A stretch of DNA of 64,000 nt from Amblyornis subalaris (lineage: Eukaryota > Chordata > Aves > Passeriformes > Ptilonorhynchidae), in the NCBI GenBank assembly GCA_018881555.1, contig JACAXG010000167.1:1209920-1273919 (forward strand). The letters are read 5' to 3'. Positions 47,665 to 59,819 of this stretch are shown one piece after another. The notes under the pieces were generated by a model. It worked only from the letters and a program-made list of their open reading frames with translations. It had not been told where the DNA came from and did not search any database. How positions within the stretch are numbered: the stretch's first letter is position 1; each line of letters starts with the position of its first letter. The position numbers and the translations under genes were made by a program.

Positions 47665-50409
47665 TGTCCAGGCAGGGCAGTGGCACACAAGGGAACCAAA
47701 CCTTGAGTCTGCTGGGGCAGATAGAAACTCACCCACAGCAACAGGAGCTACTTGAGGACCAGATGAAGGGAGCCAGACACTGGTGTGCTCTATCCAGCAG
47801 GTTCCAGCTGAAAACTGCAAGGACTTTGCAGAAGAGGGAGCATTGGCACATCTCCTGCCACTCCAGAGAGTTCCACCTGCCAAAAGCTGCCACACTGGGG
47901 GTGTGCAGCCTCCTCTGCCAATACCTACCATGGCAGATGTTACAGCACAGGAGTCAAGTCCAAAAGNGATGTGGTTTCTTTCCAAAGAGCCACTTTTTGA
48001 AGGGTGNTGGGAGGCTTACACAGTGGTCCTGAGCAGGCAAGCTGAACCAGTAGCTCTTTGTACCTAGAAGCCCTACAGAGAAAGCTGCAGTGCTCAGCTT
48101 GCTAGAGACACATACAAATTCTAGGCACACAGACAAAATACATAATCAATTCTCCCAGACAAGCCATCCTTATCCTCTGCTGTGTCCTGTCCCCCACATC
48201 CTATAATCCCTTTATAGGATTCCTCTGACTAGGAAGGGCAAGTAGAACCAGTCTCACCACAGAGTCAAGGCAGGAGGACGTTTGTTACCCAGCTCATCTC
48301 TCCAGAGTCCACCAGAGAGGATAAGCTCATCCAGACATATTTTCATTTTGCCTGTGCAATTTGATTTTTAAAACAGTTCTGCATCCAAGCCAGGCAGGTG
48401 AACATACAGATGCAATTAACCACAGGCAGTTTGGCACAGATGGTCCCCAAGAAACAGAGGGAGCTGAGCAGCAGGGGTTTATATTTAATGATGAGCCAGG
48501 CCTTCAGTGAGGCAAGTCAGCAGGACCCTACCGAAGGCAGCAGAGCTCACTCAGCTCCTTGCACTTCTTCCCACAGTGAGCAAGGCACAGCCTCTCCCCA
48601 AAGGGCCAATATCCCTCATTAGGGACCTAAGCACTTGCCTGCAACAGCACCCCCCAAAAGCCTGAGAATCCTGGGCTGGAGCTCAGTGTAGCTTTAAAGG
48701 AAAGCACTCCCAAACATCTTGGATCTGGCAGCATCTAGATATTCTGAGAGTAAACACTAGGAACTGTCATTTTGGGAACCAAGCTTCCAAATGCCACTCC
48801 ACCATGAGGATGTGATACCCCCTAATTGCCATTAAACAGAAAAAGATGTTAGGAAGTAGAGTTGTAGCTCAAAACTCTTCCTTTGTGTTTAACTGGTGCA
48901 GCACCATCCCCAGGCAGAAAGCCTTTCCCCAAGCAGTAATTGTAATTGTCCCATTTTACAAGATGTGGATTTGTGATCCCCAACTCTGGGGAACATTCTG
49001 GCTCACTGCAGGAAGGTCTAAGTTGAGCAGAAGAGATTTAAGCCACAAAAGCTGTGCCACTTGTCAAATGCACACAGCACAAAGAGCCCCATATCCCTTG
49101 GAGGACAGGCATCTGCAGAGCTGACAGACCCACAGATTTCCTCTTGAGCCCTCATCATTCAGGAGACCTGGTTCCAGCTACAGCCCCCATTTGCCTTTAG
49201 AGGAGCCCAGAGCAGAGAAACCAGAGCACAGCAGGAATCCAAGAAAGTTGCATCAGTCCCATAGTGGAGCAGAATTTTTTTTTCCTAAATGCCTGTGCAG
49301 AAAGTCTCATTAAATAGAGAGAGACCAATGCTCAGCTGAAACAGAAATCCCTCTTATCTTNATGTGCAGAAACCCAGGCTTCTAAAGGAGATCCCAGAGG
49401 GCTATAAACCACTTTAGCCTCCTGAATCANGCTGCTCTGGCTAAGCAGAGACCTTATTTCCCAGCCTGAAAGATCAGGTTTTCCCCACACACACGACCTT
49501 TCCTTCCCCTGCTGCCACTCTCCNGTCAGCACCACATCCTTGCCTTGCCAAAGACATGCAGGATTCATCCTGGCAAGGGGAGAGTGCTGCAGTTGGAGTC
49601 CCAGAAAGCTCAGGGAAGGCTTCAAAGCCAGCAGCAAACCAGGCACATGCAGGGGGGGAGACTCCCAGCTTCTGCTGCCCTCTAAACTTAAACAGGAGAG
49701 AGTTATTGCTTCCTGCAAAGAAAAATGCTGATGAGCTGTTGTCTACAGCACCCCACCTCTACTCAGAGGAGAAATACCATCTGGCAATGCCACCCCTGGA
49801 GAGCTGCCAACCTTTGCAGTAAAATACTAAGGCAAGAGAAGGTCAAGATAAAGGAAGGGGAGCAAGAACAGGCAGAAAGATTAATTCCTGCCAGGTGGTA
49901 TCAGTCGAGGCAATGGAGTACAAAACTGGATGGATGAGCAAGCAGAGAGGAGTTCAAGTAGGAAAAAGAGAAAGAAACAATTCTCCACAGGAAAATTGCA
50001 GGTGAGCTGAAGAGATGGCAGATCAGAGCTGCACACCAGCTCCAGGGCAGGATCTACCTCACCTCAGCATCCCTTGGTGGGTGTTCCCTGGCACAGAGGC
50101 AATNGATGCACACTCCAGCAGTTACAGGGGTGCAGAGCCAGACTCTACTGCAACACCAAGACCACTGCTGCTCCTCATCTGAGAAAAAACCCACCCCTTC
50201 CAGCACAGCCACCGGAATTTCAGGCATCCTCCATGACACAGTTCATTGCTTGCTTCCTGTGCCTCTGGGAGAGGACAGGTTGTCCAACGACTTTATTGGG
50301 AACAATAAGATGTGCACACGGGTGTGAGCCAAACAAACTGGGGGCTGTCAGGGCAGGTGTGGCACCCCACAGGAGGCCACCTGNCCCTCAGCCTCGGGCT
50401 CGGGGGTAC

Positions 50410-50628
50410 CTTCTGACTCCAGGCGGTCCAGCCCGTAGGTCACGGCCGTGCTGATCCTCCTCACAGAGGGAAGAGCTGTTCTCCTGACCGAGGAGGCCAC
50501 TGATGCTGGAGTTACCAGGACCACAGTTCTGCTGGATGGCTCCTCTGTCTGTCCAGCTGGGGTAGAAGACATCCCACCAGGGCCTGAGACAGCCTTCTCA
50601 CTGGTGAGTAGGATCCCATCTGTGAGAT
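50410..50628 (-). CDS. ARMH4: ARMH4 exon 4, ectodomain
   Basis: The acceptor is ATGTCCTTTGTAG at 50629 and the donor is CAGAAG|GTACCCCC (GT at 50409-50408). It is 219 nt, phase 1 on both sides. It encodes about residues 517-589, including RRTALPSVRRISTAVTYGLD and RLESE, which match a conserved mammalian block that leads into the acidic run of the next exon. Like exon 3 it is symmetrical and could be skipped without a frameshift. Confidence 0.94.
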
Positions 50629-51858
50629 CTACAAAGGACATGAAATAGCAACGATTCAGCACAACAATATTTTAAAAACCCCCAACCATCTAAGAACAAA
50701 CTCCTTAATGAAAATTTAACTCAAAAAGAAGATGATTAAACTTTTGCTTCCTTCAAGATGTGACCCTGCTGTAACGAAACTTTCTCCTCAAGGGCAGCCA
50801 GCAAAGGAGGTTTCCCTTTATGAGGGAGGAACCCTTAAAGGTTTTAATTTCATTGCTTTGAGGACTGCTCATCACCAGCCCACTGCATGATGAGAGCACC
50901 AAGACACCAGCTGAGAACTGAACCAAGTGACAGGACTAATAGTTCATTGCAAAGATAAAAGTTGGTTGAATTTATAATTAAAATCCCAGAAGCAAATTAA
51001 TTAGTGGAAACTGCCAGAAGAACCTTCTCCCCCTTACAAAGGGACCATAAATTTAGAGATACAACATAAAGAGCTTTTTTCTTTTGATGTCCTGCAATAT
51101 AAGAATTACCAGAAAAGCTGCCCAGCAGCATTTTCATTACAATAGTCCCTAACACTACAGAAATACACCACAGTTCAATGTCAGCCTCGTGCTGAGGGAA
51201 CCCTTGCTACACTCCTGTCAGGAAGACAGGCTCCTACATGTACCTGCCAAGGTGACACCAGCCAGCAGCTACATGAACACAACTACTCAAAGCATTTCTG
51301 TATGAGCTACAACAGCCTGAGAACAACCCAGCCCTCCTCAGTGCAAGTGAATATCAGTGCAGGCTTCCACACCCAAGGGCTTGCCAGACTCTTGCAAGAG
51401 AGGATTCTTCTCCCCATCACTGGCTCCTGTGTTACCCNGATGAAGCACTTTCATCCTTTGGGCTAAGCATCAGCAATCTGTGACTGCCCTGGGCTCCAGA
51501 AGTAAGAGCTCTCACTCCATAAACAAAAAATGGCTTAAGTGTCTAAAACTAAAGGCAGCTTGCTAGCAAGGACAGATAGGGGGCTTGTTTGGTTTGAGGC
51601 ATTTTTTTTTTTTAAACTCTACTCCACTTATTTGGGGAAAAAAACCTCATATGCCAGCAAATTTCAACATGGTGGAGCTCAGAACACAGGCAGAAAGCAG
51701 TGGCAGCNCAGGGCTGGAGGCAGCCTGCAGAAGGTCAGCAAGAAAAGTCACTCAGAATAAGGATGTTGTGTTGAGACTGGAGTGTCCAAGCANTGACACT
51801 GGTTTCACATGTGCCATCCCATCTCGTGTGGAAACAAGTCCNTGGAGCAGAATCCTAC
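50629..51858 (-). other. ARMH4: ARMH4 intron 3 (1.2 kb)
   Basis: It is bounded by GTAGGATT (51858) and TGTCCTTTGTAG (50629). It is unique-looking sequence with no CR1. Confidence 0.92.
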
Positions 51859-52071
51859 CTTCCACATCCAGAGGGGTCACCGTGGAGGAAGCATCAGCTG
51901 CCACCAGCATCTCGGTGGCACTCGGAGCCGTCAGCATCTGGGTGTCCTCCCCACTGTTCTCCTGAGGAAAGCTCGCAGCCCCTGCCCCCTGGGTAGCACC
52001 AGGCACTGCTGTCACAGCTGACAGAGCAGCATCAGCCTCCTGGGCAGCTGTTGTCACCTCCTGAGTAACAC
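51859..52071 (-). CDS. ARMH4: ARMH4 exon 3, ectodomain
   Basis: The acceptor is TTCTTGCCGTAG at 52072 and the donor is GGAAG|GTAGGATT (GT at 51858-51857). It is 213 nt long, phase 1 on both sides, so skipping it would keep the frame. It encodes about residues 446-516, including VTQEVTTAAQEADAALS, which resembles the mammalian ITQEMTTAVQEPDATLS block. The rest is Ala/Ser/Thr-rich with no folded domain visible. Confidence 0.93.
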
Positions 52072-52937
52072 CTACGGCAAGAACATGCGTCAGGACCAAC
52101 CCACAGGACAGCTGACAGCAACAGAGCACACATCTGAAGGAATATAAAAGGAATNTAACTCCAGGCATTAACAATTCCAGAGCCACAGTGCCAGCAGCAA
52201 GCCCAGCCAAGTATCATCAGGGCAGCTTTCAGGGACCAGCTCTCACTGCTATGAAACCTCAGCCTTGCAGAAGGGTTTATTTTTGTTGCACAAGTCTTAT
52301 TGACAGTGTTGTTTCCCCAACATCTGGGAAACAGCAGANAGGCAACCTGCTGACAAGTCAAGTGCTTATAAATTAATCTAGAAATTAATCAGTCAGGTTT
52401 CAGCACCAGCCTGCAATTAGCTTCCCTTCTTTCACAGCAAAAATTAGGTCTTTTGGATGCAGCGAAGGGAAATCATCCTTTTGCATCTGTAGCCTAAGAG
52501 GGAAGAATAAAGATGCCCAGCAATTAAAAAGTCCTCATCAACCTAGAAACATGTCATTGGCCAACACCTGACCAGACTTTTTTTTAACATTCCTTTTATA
52601 CTTTAAACCATTTTCCCTGTATTTTAAATGCTGAGTAGGAACACCGTCATGAGGCTGAAGGTGCCATCTCTGCAGGTATGTACAGAACTGGGTGACACCA
52701 TCAGCCTGGCCACAGCTTCACTGCAGGGTGAGGAGACCACCAGGAGCTTTGGTTACAAGGGACAGCAGCTCTCTGGACNGACCTTTGGACCTGAGCACCC
52801 TTGTAGAGCCATTTAAGACACCAGTTACAGGCTACTGGTACGGCTCACTTTATGCCCCAGAATGAAGCACAGATCCCCAAGAACATCTCTCCTAAAGCTA
52901 CACTTATAGGCAAGTGTGTGTAACAGGCAATTTTTAC
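52072..52937 (-). other. ARMH4: ARMH4 intron 2 (0.9 kb)
   Basis: It is bounded by GTAAAAATTG (52937) and TTGCCGTAG (52072). No repeat or other feature was seen. Confidence 0.92.
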
Positions 52938-54330
52938 CTCTCCATGAACTCTCCAGAGCAGGAGAGAGCTCAGGCTGTGTCTCTGTCACCACGGCAGCCT
53001 CTGGCTGTGACGGAGGGATGATCTTCTCCTCCTCTGCTGTGACTGCACTTATGTTTTCCAGCGAGTCAAGATCAGCTGNGTCTACATCCGACAGGTTCCC
53101 AGTGTGGAAAGCGTCACTGCTGCCTGTGGAAGTTGCTGGCAGCTCCTCTCCCTGCACTGGCACCGTGCAGTTGGTCTCCTTGGCAAGCTCAGGCGCTGGT
53201 GGAGGGGACACTGGGGGTGGCACCGCTCTTGTTGCATCCTCTTCCTCCCCCACATCTCCCTGGGGAGTNTGGGATGGTTCTGCTGTCCCCAGGTCCTCCG
53301 TCACCTCCCCATGAGACATGCTGCCCCCTTGACTGATGTCCCCCAGTTTTGTGTCATCCCAGTCAGGTGGCACAGTGTCCACAGGGGGGATGGTGACAGT
53401 GCCAGCCGTAGTGGGCAGCTCTTCTTGTGTGACACCTGTCCCTGCTTCTGGGAGAAGGGAGGCCTCAGTCACCACAAGGGGATGTTGGGCAGCCACAGAT
53501 GTTGGTGGAGCCAGGGATTTCAGAGGGCTCCCTGTGCGGGCTCTCGGCACTCCCAGCTCAGAGGTCACACCCNGAGCCCGGGGAGTTGGGATGACAGGGT
53601 GGTCACTTGCTGGTTCCCAGCTCGGAGAACTGGGGTTCAGTGTGGGCTGGGGTGCAGCTGAGGGGTGTGAGCTGCTCTCTGCTTCCTCCTCCTCCTCCAC
53701 AGCTGTCCCAGAAAGGGGGTTTGCCGAGGGGCTGGCAGAGCTGGGCTCTCCTGCCACACCACCCTCTGTGGTGGCCTCACCAGTGGGGCCACCAGACTCC
53801 TCCTGGACAGGAGGGCTCAGCGTGGTCACAGCTGTGGTCAGCATGGCCTTGAGTGCTTCATCCTCATCCAGCTCTGACGTGGTGGGACCCAGCTCCTCCT
53901 CGCCCACAGCAAGCAGTGCCCCAGCAGAGGGGTGATGCCCCAGGCCCTGGCTGCTGGGGGTGGCNTGGCTTGGGCTGGCAGGGAGTGCTTCTCCTTCTGC
54001 AGTGAAAGCTTCACCTAAGGGTGTCCCAGACGGCTTTGCTGACACTTCACATGGCTCCTCAGAAACTGTCTGCTCAGAAGGGCCCAGGTCATTTTTCAAG
54101 TCCACCGTGCCTGTCCTTTCATCTTCTAGCCCATTCCCTGCCCAGGGGCCATGCTGGAGCTTTGTCGCATCCCTCTCCTCCAGAGGCTGAGCTGCAAGGC
54201 ATGGCAGGCTGGAGGACAAGAGCAAGATGCTGCAGGTGACCAGGGAGATGTTAAATCCTATTGATCTCCTCATGGCTGAGAGGAGGTGTGTCCAGAAGCC
54301 TGAAAGGCTGACAAATCCAGAGTGCAAGAC
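52938..54330 (-). CDS. ARMH4: ARMH4 exon 2: start codon, signal peptide and most of the ectodomain
   Basis: The acceptor is TTTTTCCCTTTCTAG at 54331 and the donor is AGAG|GTAAAAATTG (GT at 52937-52936). I chose the ATG at 54273-54271. It opens a typical signal peptide (MRRSIGF, then a hydrophobic core with LLLSSS, cleavage likely after about residue 27-28), its context is GCCATGA, and the first residues resemble the mammalian start. Codons 1-445 plus one base lie here. The chain is rich in Ser, Thr, Pro and Glu and looks disordered and mucin-like. Possible N-glycosylation sites are N368 (NCT), N393 (NLS) and N407 (NIS). Conserved islands are LKAMLTTAVTT and WDDTKL. Four N bases leave residues undefined at about 53080, 53269, 53573 and 53965 but keep the frame. 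The 57 nt above the ATG are 5' UTR. Confidence 0.95.
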
Positions 54331-55329
54331 CTAGAAAGGGAAAAAGGAACCAAGATGAGACATACCCATAACCACCCGCTGACCCAGGGCCTTAAGTAAC
54401 TGGGTGACCAAGTCTATGGCAAATTCTGAGCAGACCATTCCTACACACTCTAAGCAATGAATTCCTCCATCTGTTTCACTGTTCCTAGCCTACCCTATCA
54501 GAAGATGCCAGACAACACCAAATGTTGATCTGCCCAGGACAGACCTTTCCCAGCTCTCACCCCAGCAGCAGAATGCTATGCTCTATCCAGAAGGCATCAG
54601 ACTTGTCGAACAACCTATTTGTCCTGTACGAAGTCCAAAAATGTCACTTTTCAGGGCCATGAAGTCCCAGGTTTGTCATGGCCAGCCCTGTTCTGTGCAT
54701 TGACACAGGAGGAAACCAAGGAACCTGCACAGAGAACAAGGTGGGTCTACGGGACACAACACAGGACCAGAGCCACACCAGGAGGCTTTAGGGCTGCATC
54801 TGTGCCATGTCCTGGCTGAGGTCCTTGGCCCCACAGAGGAAGCTACAGCCCAGAGAGCAGCACTGCTGCATTAGCACAGTGCCTGTGCTGCACTGCACCA
54901 TGGAGGCACTTCCAGAAAGTTTCGCGTCCATGATCACTGTGCGAGTCGAGCGTTTCCAGGAGAGCACTGAACCTGTGGCCCAGCAGCGATCCAGCCAGCT
55001 GACAGCCTGCCCTTGGCAAGCTCTGCTGCCTCCAGGCACACAGCTCCAGCTCCCAGACACCTCCCTCAGGCACGTGCCTCCCAGCCCTGGGCTCGCTGCT
55101 CCACCACTCCAGAGNACAAGAGCATCCCACACGAGGCCCCGCTCATCCGACATGGGATAGCTGGTCACACCAATCCCATGCACACAGCAAACATCCCTCT
55201 GTCACAGCAGTTCTGGTGTGGTCCTCCTGCTCCTCCCAGCTCCAGGAAGCAGCTGGTCAGGGCCACAGTCAAGCCCTCCTGCAAGAGCCTCCAGCCATCC
55301 ACAGCTTGACTTGATTTCTCTCGTATGTT

Positions 55330-55785
55330 CCTCCAGCTCTGGGACTCTCAACATCAGAAAGGCATTGACCTGTTAGAATGAGCCCAGAGAAGAGCCACCA
55401 AGTTGATCACAGGGCTGGAACACCTCTGCTATGGAAACAGGCTGGGAGAGTTGGAGCCCAGAGAAGAGCAGGGTCCAGGGAGACATTGGAGCCCCTTCCA
55501 GTGCCTAAAGGGGCTCCAAGAGAGCTGGAGAGGGACTTGGGACAAGGGCATGAAGTGACCGAGTAAGGAGGAATGGCTTGAAGCTGACAAAGAATAGATT
55601 TAGATTGGATATTAGGAAGAAATTCTTCCCTGTGAGGGTGGTGAGGCCCTGGCAAAGGTTGCCCAGAGAAGCTGTGGATGCCCCATCCCTGGAAGTGTCC
55701 AAGGCCAGGTCGGATGGGGCTTGGAGCTACCTGGGATAGTGGAAGGTGTCCCTGCCCACGGCAGGGGTTTGGAACAAGATAAGAG
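55330..55785 (+). repeat. CR1 LINE, longest copy (about 455 bp)
   Basis: It starts around 'agctctgggactctcaacatcagaaagg' and includes 'agccaccaagttgatcacagg', 'gagagctggagagggacttggg', 'agattggatattaggaagaaattcttccctg' and 'ggaaggtgtccctgcccac'. The usual 'cattctgtgattctatg' tail is replaced by 'agagtctatgtttcac', and the segment shared with 25752 follows. Confidence 0.92.
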
Positions 55786-55802
55786 TCTATGTTTCACTGT
55801 GA

Positions 55803-55893
55803 ACTGCTCTTACCTTTGGGCTGCAGGATTAACAAATATTAGTAAGGAAAGAGGTTGGGGTTGTCAGAACCAGCCCTTAGTCTTCTAAAGAAC
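55803..55893. repeat. About 90-bp segment shared with 25752-25842
   Basis: 'actgctcttacc', 'agaggttggggttgtcag' and 'cccttagtct' recur in the same order and spacing as at 25752. The position directly after a CR1 3' end is also the same. Confidence 0.85.
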
Positions 55894-58609
55894 AGAAACA
55901 ATTACCCTGTGCAGTCTTGCTCATGGGCACCAAGATAAATGCCCAAACTTGCCACACTCCTCATTTCCCCACCCAAACAGCACATATAGAAGCATTACTT
56001 GCATTTGTACTCACAGAGTGCAGCATCACAGCTCAGAGTCAACCACTGCAGGCTCCAGCATCTGGCTGAGCCTTCAGGGCACACTGAGTCACTTTTTCCA
56101 TTCTCCCTNAAGCCTCGTCCCAGCAGTCTGAGCTGCTGGAATAATTCCCCATCACAGGCCACACACGTGCACCAGGTGCTCAGGGACAAGCAGAGGCCAC
56201 CAAAAAGCTTTACCAGCCTNGATACCTTCCACTTTATTTTTAGCATCTTCTTCCTCTGGAGGATGGGTGGCCACCCACCTATTTTCTCTATCCCCCGTCT
56301 CAAAAAGTAGCTGAAAACTGACAATATTTAGCTCTTCTTCCAGGCTAATTCTTTATGCACTTTTGTAATTAAAGAGCACCAAGAACATATTATGCAATTT
56401 AAATTGTTAGTGCCCAACTACATGCATCTGCCTTGCCATGCTGCTGAACATAAATCACCTCACATCCCTTCAGCAAGTACCTGTTAAGATCAGACATATT
56501 GAAACATCAAGAAATTGGGGGTTTTTCTATCAAAAAAAAAGTGTGGCTCTAAATACAGCTTCTNAAGAAGTCAGGAGCCTTTAGGTGGCACAAATGCTTT
56601 CAGCAGTGCTTAAACCCAAACAGAATTCCAGCTGCACTTGAAAAACAGCCATAGCATTTCTCTTGCACTGATATACATTATACATATGTATATACACTTC
56701 TGTATAGATAATATGTAGGTTTCTAGCTCTAGGCTCTCAAATAGCCCAAGCATTTAGGACGTGGTCAGCAGAAGAACTAAAATATTAATCTTCTCCCAAC
56801 GCTTTTACTCCATCTTTACTAGAATCAAGAGTGTCTTTCCTCCTTCTGGCTGGTAAATATGTGAGCAGTCAGTATTAACCTGATATAAAAGAGTTCCTGT
56901 AGTCTTTTGGAAAGCCTCATATTGTTTCTCCCAGTCTGACAAGCACTGCTGGCCATAATCCTACATTTCTATGGGGCAAAAATAATATTGGAGATTTATT
57001 TGCTCAGAAAATCCACAACAACCAGATGTAAGCTAACCTAGACCTTTACACTCAGTGAAAGCAGGAGATAGTGGCACAGAGCTTGCTGCAGGATAATGGC
57101 ACAAGTTCACACTTCAAAGAAGATTAGTCGGGGCTTAAGATCTACTTAGCTTTANGAAGAGGCTGGATTAGACAGTGTATGAACAGCAGTGACCTGGCTA
57201 TCTCCTTAAGCAGGGTTTGACACCTTGCTGTAGCACTTCCAGTGAATGCAGAAGCTGCAGGTATCCGGCTGCAGAGCAGTTTGTTCCTCAAGCCGCATTG
57301 AGTTATACATTTATCCTCCCATCTGGCTATTTTTATAGTCAGCCTGCTCTCCAGCCTTAGCCAGGCAATAAAAGCAGGCTGGAGCACACTGCCCCGACCA
57401 AGCACCTCCTCTGTAGTAAGCCTGAGCTTTTCTGTTACCAGCTTGAAGGCAGTAACTCAATATCTCATGCTGCAGGAACTCCCTGTCCCCAGATTTCACC
57501 TGGCATCCTGGGAGCCAAAGCCCTGGAGGCAGCTGCCAAGCACTGGCCAGGCTCTCGGTGGAAAACTAATCCTTGCTTCCAATAGGAAGCACAACTGAGG
57601 GCAAGAGACAGTGCCAGCTACTTCTCCTGCACTTAATAACAACGAATCCCAGGAGATGCAGTTCCTCCAGCCGCAAAGGCAGCGCAACTGCAGGCAGCCA
57701 GGGCGCTTTATCTTTAGCGTGGAAAACAATAAGTTTTCTTTTAACACCTGGCAGGCTGGAAAATAACACAAAGGACTGCTAGGCTGAAAACAGAAGCCAA
57801 AACTGGGCTTTTCCAGGAGCTACCCACAAGAATAAGAACCATCTACCTCAGTGGGGAAGTCAGGAAGCTGAGGGACAATAAATATAAATTGGTCACCAGC
57901 TGAAGCAGCTTCAGACTCAGTTGGATCTTTCTGAGCCAGGCTGCTTCCCTGCTCCACACAATTAGCACTTGCAATAGCTATTAAACCATTAACCCCTCGG
58001 TGAATTCTGGAGACCTGTTGGAGGTCAGCTGTTGGGGGGCCCCAACAAAAGCCAGCTCAGAGGGAACCCCAGCCTGTTAGGGTCACTCCAACAGGGCAGG
58101 CTTGCAGGGGAGCAGCACAGAGCAGAGCAGATGTCTCTCCTTCAATAGCTGCTCCTTGCATNGACCAGTGGTTTGTGGGCACATGCTGCAGAGGATTAAA
58201 CTCCCCCCTCTGTCCCAGCTGTGTGCAGCTACTCCCTTAGAGAGCTTTTTAGTTTCACCCAGCCAGTTTACTTAGAGAAAACACCCCTCAAAAAAGCTTA
58301 GCCGTTACTTTCCATCTTTGGCAAGTTCTGCCTGTGTTTTTATCTGAATTGTTGAAATAGGAAAGGAAAAAAAANCACGTATCAAGTTTTTAACTCACTT
58401 GCATTAGTAACTCTGCTCTAACAATCCCTCTGGCACAGAGAGGACACNCACACTTGGAAGCTGAAGTGGCTGCAAGCATCATGAAGTGGGAAGCACAAGA
58501 GATGAACAGGTCAGCCCCAGACAAATCACGGCGTTGCCTTTGACCAGAGCTTCTCACACCTCCAAGCACAAGCTTGGTGTCAGCTTGGGCTGGCTGAACA
58601 GTCCTGGGT

Positions 58610-59060
58610 GTGCTCAGCTCTGCAATTCACCCGACAATTGATACGGGAACCGGACAAAAAACACTGCGAATCTTTTAATGTGAAGATTTAGCCAAAACAT
58701 ACAAGTCAAACAACTGCCAGCCATCAAGCGCTATGTTACANGGTGCTAATGTATGCGATCCAAGCCTCATTACTGGTGCGGAATACAAAAGCCAACAGAT
58801 AATACACTGCAGAGCTCCAACTCCTACTTTTGTGCACAAGCAGAGAAAAATGCCTCCGTTTCATCTTGCATTGTGTCCTTGCCCGGTTCAACCGAGTGAA
58901 TCGGGGAGCTGATGCTCTCGCAGGACAGACTTCAGATAAACAGATCCCAACCAGTTCGACCACCTCCAACAGCTCAGTGAAATCCCANCAGCGACACAAC
59001 TCTACACCAGCCACCAATACAGGGTCAGGTGAGAAAAATTATGTCGAGACAAGCACACAT
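58610..59060. other. CpG-enriched segment of moderate GC in intron 1
   Basis: It carries more than a dozen CpG sites, such as in 'cccggttcaaccgagtgaatcggggagc', where surrounding intron DNA has almost none. It has open frames on both strands (plus 58830-59117, minus 59017-58736) with no family I recognise. It could be a regulatory element or an unrecognised exon. Confidence 0.35.
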
Positions 59061-59819
59061 CAGAGGAGCACATCTTCCCCTACCCTTGAGGATGCATCCT
59101 TACAAGCAAACAAATGAGGTATTAATATTCTGTAAAGCCAGCTTCCCACCAGTCCTACTGAGGCACCTTAATACATAATACATCACCTCCACTTCCAGCC
59201 TTGGCATTCCAGCAGTAGTTCTTTGAGGAGCCAGAGACATGACATGTTTTAGGCATTATTCCCCCAACCACCAAGCGATCACTTGCTTTGTTCAGAACAG
59301 CACACAGACCACCTATGGCTGCATAGTTCTCTGTGCCTTCTGACCCGTGCCAGGTCCCCGGCACCACAGAAGTCTAAGGTCTACCAAATTCCTGAGGGAT
59401 TAGGACTGGGAGNAGGGGGCGTTTAAGAATGAGGCCAAAGGGTGCAGCAGTAAGACAGAAATTGCTGTTCTCCCCAGCCTGCCTGGGAGCAGGGGGACAG
59501 CACTCAGATTCCAATCGGAAAGAAACACTCCAAAATTTCGGCGCCTCGCCTAGCGCTGACAACACCACACAGGAGAGCTGGAGGATCGTGAGTCTCTGCA
59601 GGTGAAGGTTTAAGAGCAGATTAAATGCACCTTGCCAGGCCCTTTTGGCTCGGGCAGAACCTGCGTGGGGTCCAGGGAATGGGATTAGGGCAGGCTCAAG
59701 GTTCGATTACACCCAGCACGCCAGCTTGTCGGGCACAGGTCCATCTCCCTGTCCTCCTTAGTCATATTTACAGGAGAGTTTACACCCCAGAAGTGCATCC
59801 TTTTCCCACACAGGAGAGG

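Larger units (their letters stand above)
38806..50409 (-). other. ARMH4: ARMH4 intron 4 (11.6 kb)
   Basis: It is bounded by GTACCCCC (50409) and CCTGGCCAG (38806). It contains about eight CR1 fragments, an old CR1-type copy at 39820-40040 and two A-rich tracts. No further exon was found. Confidence 0.9.

Noticed and set aside
52825..52937. C-terminal extension of the exon 2 open frame
   Set aside because: The frame reads through the donor at 52937; the next conserved residues are found in exon 3 in the right phase.
53336..53935. 199-residue open frame on the plus strand
   Set aside because: It is the antisense shadow of ARMH4 exon 2, whose minus-strand frame has a signal peptide, conserved motifs and matching splice phases.
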